12,665 bases of DNA from Spirochaetia bacterium UBA5368. Lineage in GTDB: Bacteria; Spirochaetota; UBA4802; UBA5368. Under the pieces are notes generated by a model, which worked only from the letters and a program-made list of their open reading frames with translations, was not told the DNA's origin and searched no databases. The stretch is from NCBI GenBank assembly GCA_002407865.1, contig DHPI01000059.1, positions 1,659 to 14,323 of the forward strand. The letters run 5' to 3'. The translations under genes and the position numbers were made by a program. Shown piece after piece: positions 7,201 through 12,665 of the stretch (its first letter is position 1; every line of letters begins with the position of its first letter).

Positions 7201-8513
7201 GTTTCGGCGATTGTCTTTTTCTGGATTGGGGAGATGCCCTGCATTCCATCGAGTTCCTTCAAAATTTCCGACTTCGACCTGGTGCGGGCCATATCGGCTA
7301 TGTGCAGCGCCGTGGCGGCGGGGATTCCGGCGCGCAGCAGCTTTTGAAAGAGATCGCGTCGTTTTTCTATCGTTACGGGCGGATATTTCCCGGCACGTTT
7401 TGTCGTGCGGCGTATCCCGGCGTGGCCGGGATTTCTTTCGCCGGGTTCGGGCGCCAGATTATACACGTAGTCACGCATTATTTCCGCTTCTTTTTCAGTA
7501 AGTCCTATTTGAACCAGCGACTTGAAAGTGGTGGGGCCGATCATCTCGCGGTATGCGATGATGCGTCCGGCGGTTTCTTCCGTTACAACGGGTATTGTCA
7601 TGAGATCTTCCCGTGTGCAGAGTGCAATATCGAGCGGCGGCGTTTCGCGCCGTGCGGCGGTCGAGCGTGATGGGGTTTTGATATACGCCAAATTTTCAAA
7701 CGCCAGGTCGCGTGACGCGGCAGTGGCCGAAAAGGAGTGCGTGGCGCCCAGAAAGCCATGGTACTGGATGCCGTACGAGATGGCGACATGCTGTATGAAG
7801 GTGGTGCACGCGACAGCATACGAGGATGTTTCGCGGGAATATCCCGCCCTGAAACTCAACGTGCGGAGCAGATGCGCTGAAACGGCGAAACTATTGCTAT
7901 AGCCGAGATATTCTCTGGTAAGGTTCCATGTGAAAAACAGGCCCTTCAGCGGACGAAGCGCAATCCCCGCGCTCCATCCCGGATAGAGAAACTCGTCCGA
8001 CGGACTGCGCGTATATCCCGCGGGATTATTCTGAATATAGCCGGCGTGCAGCCATTCACACGGCATCAGCAGGAGGGAAAGTGTCATGCCGGTTGCGGTG
8101 TCGTTGTGTGACAGTTCATCGGTTTGTATGCGGGCACGATAATGGCCGACTCCCATTGCCGCGCAGAGATACTGGAATGGCCTGTATGCGATACTCCCCT
8201 CGCAGATTGTTTCCGTGTAGGGACGCATCCCGAAGGTGTGGTATGCCGCCTGTGTGGTGATATCGTCCCAGGCATAACCGACGCGGGCGTCCACTGCGTT
8301 GAGCTCGTGGATGGAGTAGGGCTTGCTGTACGCAATGCCGCAAAAGGCGGTGCGCCAGAGGGCCGCATACGCGGGATTGGAATAATTCCCGAAGTGTGAC
8401 GTGTCCGATACGGCGACAGGATAATGAAAAAGAGCCTGCGGTGCGCTCTCCCTGTAGGTAAACGCCGCTGGCTGGCAGATCTGGGCGGCGATGACGATCA
8501 GTATTCGTATCAT
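7182..8513 (-). CDS. Outer-membrane-barrel-like protein with C-terminal ComEA-type helix-hairpin-helix domain
   Basis: This is a 443-residue protein. After a signal sequence (MIRILIVIAA, about 1-18), residues about 30-270 look like beta-barrel strands. The opening FGNYSNPAYAAL (41-52) is like the N-P-A segment near the start of PorV/FadL-type barrels. Residues 294-352 form a ComEA-like helix-hairpin-helix unit: LDIALCTREDLMTIPVV, then TAGRIIAYRE, then a second hairpin around SLVQIGLTEKEAE. A further helical stretch to residue 443, containing LDGMQGISPIQKKTI, may be another HHH. HHH units bind the DNA backbone without sequence preference, and in ComEA they receive DNA during uptake. The tail would lie in the periplasm if the N-terminal part is a barrel. 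The start forms an ATGA overlap with the preceding gene, and a weak AGGG lies upstream. Alternatively the HHH is only a protein-protein module. Confidence 0.75.
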   Translation of the reverse strand: MIRILIVIAAQICQPAAFTYRESAPQALFHYPVAVSDTSHFGNYSNPAYAALWRTAFCGIAYSKPYSIHELNAVDARVGYAWDDITTQAAYHTFGMRPYTETICEGSIAYRPFQYLCAAMGVGHYRARIQTDELSHNDTATGMTLSLLLMPCEWLHAGYIQNNPAGYTRSPSDEFLYPGWSAGIALRPLKGLFFTWNLTREYLGYSNSFAVSAHLLRTLSFRAGYSRETSSYAVACTTFIQHVAISYGIQYHGFLGATHSFSATAASRDLAFENLAYIKTPSRSTAARRETPPLDIALCTREDLMTIPVVTEETAGRIIAYREMIGPTTFKSLVQIGLTEKEAEIMRDYVYNLAPEPGERNPGHAGIRRTTKRAGKYPPVTIEKRRDLFQKLLRAGIPAATALHIADMARTRSKSEILKELDGMQGISPIQKKTIAETCAGIL

Positions 8514-9556
8514 TTTTCGCGCCCTACGATGACGAATATCCGCTCGGAATCAGATTTTTTCAGCTCACGGCTTGTTCCGTTAATGACGCCGATATACATG
8601 CCCGCGGCCGCCCTGCGTCGCAAAACCGAGGCGTCCCACATGATGTTGAAGTGGCCCGGCATAATGTCGCGATAGAGCGGAGATTCGAAGACCATCATGC
8701 CTGCCGGTGAAAAAAGCCTGAACCGAATAGTACAGGGCTGCAACACAAAGACGGGGACGCGCATGTTTTTCAGGTCGCCGCGCCCCTGGAGTACGGTATG
8801 CGTTTTTTTGGTAAGGGTAAAAACTTTTTTACTGTGAGGAGCGTCGTGTATGAATATATTGTCATGCCCCGGCGTCTGGAACGGCGTCACGGCGAAATCG
8901 GCCATTGAGTTGGAGTCGGCAGTCGTTGTCCGCGCGACGCTCATATGCGCCTGAAGGCCGTTAGCGCCGATATCGATCATGCACATCTGGGGATTGTCGT
9001 CGTCGCAGGCGGCCCACATGGAGGCGTTTTGCGCCGAGATCAGATATGACTTGATGCTTGGATTGATGCTGCCGTCCCTGTTCGAATACGCGGCAACATC
9101 GATAATGCCGCCATTGGCGGGATCGTCGTCGGTGTCGATTGCGACAATCCCGTCGCTGTTCCACAGGCTGCCGAAATAATTGTTGCAGTATATGTCGAGG
9201 CAGCCGTTGCCGTTTGTATCGCCGGTGTAATCCGTTTCGTCGGCCTTTCCCGGCGCCGTCAGGTGTATCACGGCGTATCTGTCGTCAAACGGCGTTTCGG
9301 GCCTGTCCCTGGACGAGAGTGTAATAGGGTCGGCGCTCAGCGGTTCGTTTGTGCCGTAGTACATCGTCACATACAACGGTGCGATGTTGATCTCTTCTTC
9401 GATCTCGCTGTAATAAAACAGCTCAACCCAGTCATCGCCGGGGACGTTGCACGTAAACTCGTTTATCAACAGCTGTCCGGCTGAAACGCTGCACGGAAGC
9501 AGATAAAAAAAGGCGGCGCATACGGCCAGCGCAATAATGTCGGCAGTGTTTTTCAT
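8510..9556 (-). CDS. Secreted lamin-tail-domain protein with FlgD-like C-terminal Ig domain
   Basis: Taken from the ATG at 9556 the product has 348 residues and a clear signal peptide (MKNTADIIAL, hydrophobic to about 20, cleavage likely after SVSA at 26). Upstream in-frame starts at 9604 and 9751 would bury this signal. Residues about 28-232 are a lamin-tail domain: LLINEF (29-34), DDWVELF (41-47), and the typical end SVARTT...TPGHDN (206-232). A loop DTNGNGCLD (113-121) resembles a calcium-binding EF/dockerin loop. Residues about 265-345 look like a FlgD-type Ig domain (FRLFSPAG, GHFNIMWDAS, AAAGMYIGV), common at C-termini of surface proteins. The product is probably on the cell surface or in the periplasm and may bind nucleic acid or glycans. 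No Shine-Dalgarno is seen. It is the first gene of the operon and its stop overlaps the next start (ATGA). Confidence 0.8.
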   Translation of the reverse strand: MKNTADIIALAVCAAFFYLLPCSVSAGQLLINEFTCNVPGDDWVELFYYSEIEEEINIAPLYVTMYYGTNEPLSADPITLSSRDRPETPFDDRYAVIHLTAPGKADETDYTGDTNGNGCLDIYCNNYFGSLWNSDGIVAIDTDDDPANGGIIDVAAYSNRDGSINPSIKSYLISAQNASMWAACDDDNPQMCMIDIGANGLQAHMSVARTTTADSNSMADFAVTPFQTPGHDNIFIHDAPHSKKVFTLTKKTHTVLQGRGDLKNMRVPVFVLQPCTIRFRLFSPAGMMVFESPLYRDIMPGHFNIMWDASVLRRRAAAGMYIGVINGTSRELKKSDSERIFVIVGREK

Positions 9557-9757
9557 TATATGGAATACGTTTCGCTGCTGTATTTTATGAATATTTTTTT
9601 GCATTTTACGGGAAAATATTGCTTTGAACGGCGAAAATAATTGTCGACAGATAATGCCCGATTCTCTCAAATTACCACAGGAGGGAAGACCTTCCGGGCG
9701 TACCAGTGGTTGAATGCGAGTCCCGGCATGTGTGTGATGTGGAATATCCATTGTCGT

Positions 9758-9764
9758 GGAAGGG
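9758..9764 (+). promoter_or_regulatory. Shine-Dalgarno-like site supporting the ATG at 9767
   Basis: GGAAGGG ends 2 nt before the ATG at 9767, closer than usual. A stronger GGAGGG at 9680-9685 has no start codon at the right distance. The 210-bp divergent gap (9557-9766) shows no convincing promoter in either direction, although TTGAAC (9624-9629) and GATAAT (9650-9655) are present with a 20-bp spacer. Confidence 0.4.
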
Positions 9765-9766
9765 AT

Positions 9767-10891
9767 ATGGTTCAGAACAGAATAAAGATAGGACGCGACA
9801 AGCTCGCGGAAATTGCGATACGTTGCGGCGAATTTGCTGAAGCGCCTTCACGACGCGAGGCCCTGGCGCGGATCGCCGAATACGTGTCGGCGGAAATCGG
9901 CCGTTATCTGAACGCGGGAATGCTGCTCTCCCCCGATGATGTCTCAATCGCCTTCATCGAGCTTCTCGACCAGATACTCTTCGAAATGAACGACGAAAAT
10001 AATGTCCGTAACGGTATCGACGAATATATCATCGACGACCTCTATCGGCGTGTCGAGGTTTACCTGGAGCTGTTCCGCGGTATCGATGTGTACAAAAAGA
10101 ATTTTCACCTCAGGCTTCTGAGCCATGACGATACCATAATAATAAAGGAATACCGGATAGCCGAATTTCTGCCCGGCCTCATGCTGGAATTTCACGAGCA
10201 GCCGCATCTGGCCATGTCGATACTGCGGGTCTTGATGTTTTTCAGCGGAGAGGAGCTTTTGAATTTTTTTTATCAGGTTGCGCAGGGCGACTATGATGAA
10301 GAGCTCCGGGTGTGCGCCCTTGTCGGATTGAAGAATAACAGCGTGCGGTTTCATAACTGGCGCCTCCTCAAAGGCGGAGAAAGCGCCGAATACAACGGAC
10401 TGATCGCGCTGGTCGCCGCCGAGTCGACGGGTAAAAGTACGGTTGACGATCACGGCGGTGTGATGGACAGTCCCTTGATGCTTTTTTATCGCATGCTCGA
10501 TCTCGAGCTTCAGCTTGAGAACCAGGTGGATATTCCCATGTGCAAAAGGGTTGTGGGCACCCTGTACGATGTGTGCAGGCTGAATCTTGAGGGCGTCATT
10601 TTTCGAAATCATATATACGATTCGCTCACGCGCATATTCAACCGCATTCAGTGCGATGCCATGAAACGCTTTCTTCAGGATGACGAGAACATTACGTCGT
10701 TCGTCTACCTTATCGATTGCCTCCCCATCGAGGTGTTCGACAGGCTCGCTGCTATGCTGGAGTACCTTGGCGATGAGTTCATGGCCAGCGTCGAAAGGCT
10801 TGTTTCGCGCGGCGTGTTGCATCTGGACGAAAAAAACTCACGGCTCTGGGGATATCTTTTCTCGCTTGGCTTTGATTCCCTGCATTTATAA
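9767..10891 (+). CDS. Conserved-looking helical cytoplasmic protein of unknown function (374 residues)
   Basis: I do not recognise this family. From the ATG at 9767 (MVQNRIKIGRDKL) the product has 374 residues, has no signal peptide or membrane segment, and is rich in Leu, Glu, Asp, Ile and Arg in a pattern typical of all-helical proteins. A stretch such as MSILRVLMFF followed by EELLNFFYQVAQ and EELRVCALVGLKN looks like one or two HEAT/ARM-type helical pairs, which would suit a scaffold. An upstream in-frame TTG at 9641 would add 42 residues that are not convincing (Gly-, Thr- and Trp-containing, low helix content), so the later ATG is preferred, with GGAAGGG just before it. The gene is divergent from the lamin-tail operon and monocistronic, followed by a long AT-rich gap. 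A long antisense frame overlaps it and is a shadow. Confidence 0.75.
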   Translation: MVQNRIKIGRDKLAEIAIRCGEFAEAPSRREALARIAEYVSAEIGRYLNAGMLLSPDDVSIAFIELLDQILFEMNDENNVRNGIDEYIIDDLYRRVEVYLELFRGIDVYKKNFHLRLLSHDDTIIIKEYRIAEFLPGLMLEFHEQPHLAMSILRVLMFFSGEELLNFFYQVAQGDYDEELRVCALVGLKNNSVRFHNWRLLKGGESAEYNGLIALVAAESTGKSTVDDHGGVMDSPLMLFYRMLDLELQLENQVDIPMCKRVVGTLYDVCRLNLEGVIFRNHIYDSLTRIFNRIQCDAMKRFLQDDENITSFVYLIDCLPIEVFDRLAAMLEYLGDEFMASVERLVSRGVLHLDEKNSRLWGYLFSLGFDSLHL

Positions 10892-11061
10892 TCCTTCATG
10901 CGTGCCAGTCTCACTGGCGGCACATGCCGGCAGTCTGCCCCGGACATCCAGCGCAAATGATATTACGCAAATTATAAGAAATTGACCTCAGGGCGCATAT
11001 TTGCGGACAGGGCAGGTATTGTGCTTTACAAAACTAAACATCTCCGGATTATTAGTTCAAA

Positions 11062-11097
11062 AATTATTTATTGCGTCGGTATTTTTAATAAATAATT
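11062..11097. repeat. Perfect 11-bp inverted repeat upstream of the thiolase gene
   Basis: AATTATTTATT (11062-11072) and its exact reverse complement AATAAATAATT (11087-11097) are separated by 14 nt, so arm centres are about 25 bp apart. The related string TATTTATTA recurs at 11111-11119, next to the candidate -10 box. The site is upstream of or at the promoter and is a plausible operator for a dimeric regulator. A chance match in AT-rich DNA is the alternative. Confidence 0.5.
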
Positions 11098-11126
11098 ATC
11101 ATAATACGTGTATTTATTACTATAAT
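11096..11126 (+). promoter_or_regulatory. Candidate promoter for the thiolase gene
   Basis: A perfect -10 TATAAT at 11121-11126 has only a weak -35 (TTATCA at 11096-11101, 19-bp spacer). If used, transcription begins near 11133 and the leader is about 95 nt. The poor -35 would fit a promoter that needs an activator or upstream AT-rich elements. Confidence 0.45.
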
Positions 11127-11165
11127 TTAGCATATGCATAAAATAGTATATGTTCGTTTTACATG

Positions 11166-11190
11166 GCGGCCATCCGTGACGGGGTGCCGC
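11166..11190 (+). promoter_or_regulatory. 5' UTR hairpin ahead of the thiolase gene
   Basis: GCGGC (11166-11170) pairs with GCCGC (11186-11190), and the inner bases ATCCG/CGGGGT extend the stem with small bulges around a TGA loop. It is followed by an AT inverted repeat (TATAATT 11192-11198, AATTATA 11202-11208), not by a T run, so it is more likely a leader structure than a terminator. Its function is unknown. Confidence 0.4.
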
Positions 11191-11215
11191 GTATAATTAA
11201 AAATTATATATACAC

Positions 11216-11224
11216 GGAGAGGAG
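11216..11224 (+). promoter_or_regulatory. Shine-Dalgarno of the thiolase gene
   Basis: GGAGAGGAG lies 3-5 nt before the ATG at 11228, a strong purine-rich binding site supporting this start. Confidence 0.75.
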
Positions 11225-11227
11225 CGT

Positions 11228-12403
11228 ATGAGGGAAGTGATCATTGCATCAATAGTGAGAACACCGGTTGGAACGTTCGGTGGGACTTTGAAGGATGTGC
11301 CGGCCGTTCAGCTTGGGGTAATCGCGGTTAAAGAGGCGTTGAAGCGGGCGGGCATCGAACCCGGCCAGGTGGAGAATGTCGTTCTGGGGAATGTGTTGCA
11401 GGCGGCGCAGGGGCAGAATCCGGCCAGGCAGGTACTGGTGCACGCGGGCATTCCGTACGAGGTGCCGGCGCTGACGATCAACAAGGTGTGCGCGTCAGGC
11501 CTCCGCTCGATTTCTCTCGCGGCGCAGATGATCAAGGCTGGTGACGCCGATGTCATTGTCGCCGGCGGCTTTGAAAACATGAGCTCGGCGCCGTATGCCA
11601 TGCTAAGCTCCCGCTGGGGCGCGCGCATGGGCGATACAAAAATGATAGATATCATGATCAAAGACGGTTTGTGGGACGCGTTCAATCAGTATCATATGGG
11701 GATTACCGCTGAAAATGTTGCGGAGCGCTGGAAGCTTACGCGCGATGAACTTGACCGGTTTTCGTTTGAGAGCCAGCAGAAAGCCGAAGCCGCGATTAAG
11801 GCGGGGAAATTTAAGGACGAAATCGTTACCGTCGAGGTTTCGGGAAAAAAGGGGAGTGTGATGTTCGATACCGACGAGCATCCGAGGTTTGGCACGACAA
11901 TGGAAATGCTCTCACGGCTTAAGCCGGCATTCAAAACGGATGGCGTTGTTACCGCAGGAAATGCCTCCGGAATAAATGACGGCGCGGCCGCCGCGGTGGT
12001 GATGTCGATGGAAAAGGCGAAATCGCTCGGCGTTACACCGCTTGCGAGAATCGCGTCGTATGCCTCAGCGGGCGTCGATCCATCGATAATGGGGACCGGG
12101 CCGATACCCGCCAGCCGCAAAGCGCTGAAAAATGCGGGGTGGAGCGTGCAGGATCTCGACCTGGTGGAGGCAAACGAGGCCTTTGCGTCACAGGCGGTTG
12201 TCGTCAACAGGGAACTGGGATGGGATCCCGCCACGGTGAATGTCAACGGTGGCGCAATCGCCATCGGTCATCCCATCGGCGCGTCGGGCGCCAGGATTCT
12301 GACGACGCTTGTGCATGAGATGAAGCGGCGAAATGCGAAAAAAGGCATCGCCACGCTCTGCATCGGCGGCGGGCAGGGTGCGGCGCTGGCGGTTGAAATG
12401 TAG
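11228..12403 (+). CDS. Acetyl-CoA acetyltransferase (thiolase)
   Basis: A 391-residue type II (biosynthetic) thiolase, which condenses two acetyl-CoA to acetoacetyl-CoA or does the reverse cleavage. All catalytic elements are present: the nucleophile Cys88 in NKVCASGL (85-92), NEAF (316-319), His348 in GHPIGASG (347-354), and the acid/base Cys378 in CIGGGQG (378-384). The length is typical (about 390-394). The family (atoB/phaA/thlA) serves mevalonate, polyhydroxybutyrate, ketone-body or butyrate routes; no neighbouring gene for any of these is in the window, so the pathway is open. Product is cytoplasmic and tetrameric in the family. It has a strong ribosome binding site, a long structured leader, and a hairpin terminator 27 bp after the stop, so it is probably monocistronic. 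Confidence 0.97.
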   Translation: MREVIIASIVRTPVGTFGGTLKDVPAVQLGVIAVKEALKRAGIEPGQVENVVLGNVLQAAQGQNPARQVLVHAGIPYEVPALTINKVCASGLRSISLAAQMIKAGDADVIVAGGFENMSSAPYAMLSSRWGARMGDTKMIDIMIKDGLWDAFNQYHMGITAENVAERWKLTRDELDRFSFESQQKAEAAIKAGKFKDEIVTVEVSGKKGSVMFDTDEHPRFGTTMEMLSRLKPAFKTDGVVTAGNASGINDGAAAAVVMSMEKAKSLGVTPLARIASYASAGVDPSIMGTGPIPASRKALKNAGWSVQDLDLVEANEAFASQAVVVNRELGWDPATVNVNGGAIAIGHPIGASGARILTTLVHEMKRRNAKKGIATLCIGGGQGAALAVEM

Positions 12404-12429
12404 ATGCGAATTTGCACATGCCACAATCG

Positions 12430-12457
12430 ATTACCCCGCCCCGCGCGGGGTAATTTA
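12430..12457 (+). terminator. Intrinsic terminator after the thiolase gene
   Basis: Perfect 10-bp stem ATTACCCCGC (12430-12439) with GCGGGGTAAT (12445-12454), a 5-nt loop, then TTA. The stem is very stable; the T run is short (TAATTTATA), so efficiency may rest on the stem. Confidence 0.7.
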
Positions 12458-12497
12458 TACCCGCGTAATGCGAAACAGCCGGTACGTAAAAAACTGC

Positions 12498-12528
12498 TTG
12501 ATTATCCCGGCGGATCGAGTGGTATTAT
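12498..12528 (+). promoter_or_regulatory. Weak candidate promoter for the gene at the right edge
   Basis: TTGATT (12498-12503) and TATTAT (12523-12528) are separated by 19 bp, longer than ideal. Transcription would start about 50 bp before the ATG at 12586. Confidence 0.3.
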
Positions 12529-12585
12529 TTTGTGCGCAATGAAGTATGCGAAAAATTTTTACTGTGATGAAGGATTGATCCATAG

Positions 12586-12665
12586 ATGCGTCGGATACTA
12601 TTGTATAGCGGCTTAGCAGCCATTTTGATTGTGGCCGCGCCGGTGGTGGTAGCCTTCGGCGCGGT
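12586..12665 (+). CDS. Start of an exported or membrane-anchored protein, cut by the window edge
   Basis: Only 26 codons are visible. The product begins MRRILLYSG and continues with a hydrophobic stretch rich in Ala, Val, Ile and Leu, which is a typical signal peptide or membrane anchor. An in-frame TAG directly precedes the ATG. AAGGA at 12570-12574 lies 11 nt upstream, a slightly long Shine-Dalgarno spacing. Family cannot be assigned. Confidence 0.6.
   Translation, partial: MRRILLYSGLAAILIVAAPVVVAFGA

Larger units (their letters stand above)
10892..11227. other. 336-bp intergenic region with several inverted repeats
   Basis: No coding frame is convincing here. The first 100 bp are GC-rich, with hairpins after the stop of the 374-residue gene: GCCAGT/ACTGGC at 10904-10918 inside flanking CATG copies (10897-10900, 10923-10926). 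There is no T run, so a terminator is not supported. From about 11020 the sequence turns strongly AT-rich and holds a long inverted repeat, a candidate promoter and a 5' UTR hairpin ahead of the thiolase gene. Confidence 0.6.

Noticed and set aside
9557..9751. Longer N-terminus for the lamin-tail protein
   Set aside because: It would place 65 residues before a clear signal peptide and run into the divergent promoter region.
9944..10822. 292-residue minus-strand frame antisense to the helical protein
   Set aside because: It has no recognisable domain and no ribosome binding site, and its composition mirrors the complement of the plus-strand gene, which has better coding character.
10904..10918. 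Hairpin after the 374-residue gene as a terminator
   Set aside because: Only a 6-bp stem with no T run follows the stop, so intrinsic termination is not supported.
1..12665. CRISPR arrays, tRNA genes, insertion sequences, prophage genes
   Set aside because: No regularly spaced repeats, tRNA-like cloverleaf, transposase or phage gene was seen on either strand.

Overview
The window reads as chromosomal DNA from a diderm (outer-membrane) bacterium. Coding DNA is GC-rich and the promoter regions are sharply AT-rich. Several products look like Gram-negative envelope proteins: two outer-membrane barrel-type proteins, one of which ends in Phe, one lipoprotein, and secreted proteins with lamin-tail and Asp-box domains. 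Together with an XPB-type helicase of the kind known from spirochaetes, this hints at an uncultured spirochaete or a similar deep-branching diderm. That taxonomic guess is inference only. I see no tRNA, rRNA, CRISPR array, insertion sequence or prophage gene.

Left part (1-3225, minus strand): an apparent three-gene operon runs leftward from a good sigma70-type promoter (TTGACA, 17 bp, CATACT). It encodes a small SRPBCC-fold protein, an XPB/Ssl2-type DNA helicase, and a secreted Asp-box (BNR) repeat protein cut by the window edge. The first two genes are 5 bp apart and the last two overlap by 29 bp. A 12-codon mini-ORF with a strong ribosome binding site precedes the SRPBCC gene and ends 3 nt before its ATG.

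Middle (3292-5515): a divergent promoter with a perfect TATAAT drives a class II histone-deacetylase-like hydrolase (AcuC/acetylpolyamine amidohydrolase superfamily). It converges on a CapA-family lipoprotein gene that appears to have its own promoter.

Centre (5593-9556, minus strand): the most interesting block is a three-gene operon of overlapping genes. In order of transcription it encodes a secreted lamin-tail-domain protein with a FlgD-like C-terminal Ig domain, an outer-membrane-barrel-like protein with a ComEA-type helix-hairpin-helix tail, and a second predicted outer-membrane barrel ending in Phe. HHH domains bind DNA, and lamin-tail domains are often found in secreted bacterial proteins, some with nuclease or ComEC-like partners. 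The operon could therefore be a surface module that handles extracellular DNA or displays a surface protein. This is inference and is untested.

Right part (9767-12665, plus strand): a 374-residue, probably helical cytoplasmic protein of unknown function comes first. A 336-bp AT-rich intergenic region with several inverted repeats follows, then a canonical acetyl-CoA acetyltransferase (thiolase) ending in a strong hairpin terminator. Last is the start of a gene with a signal peptide or membrane anchor, cut by the right edge.
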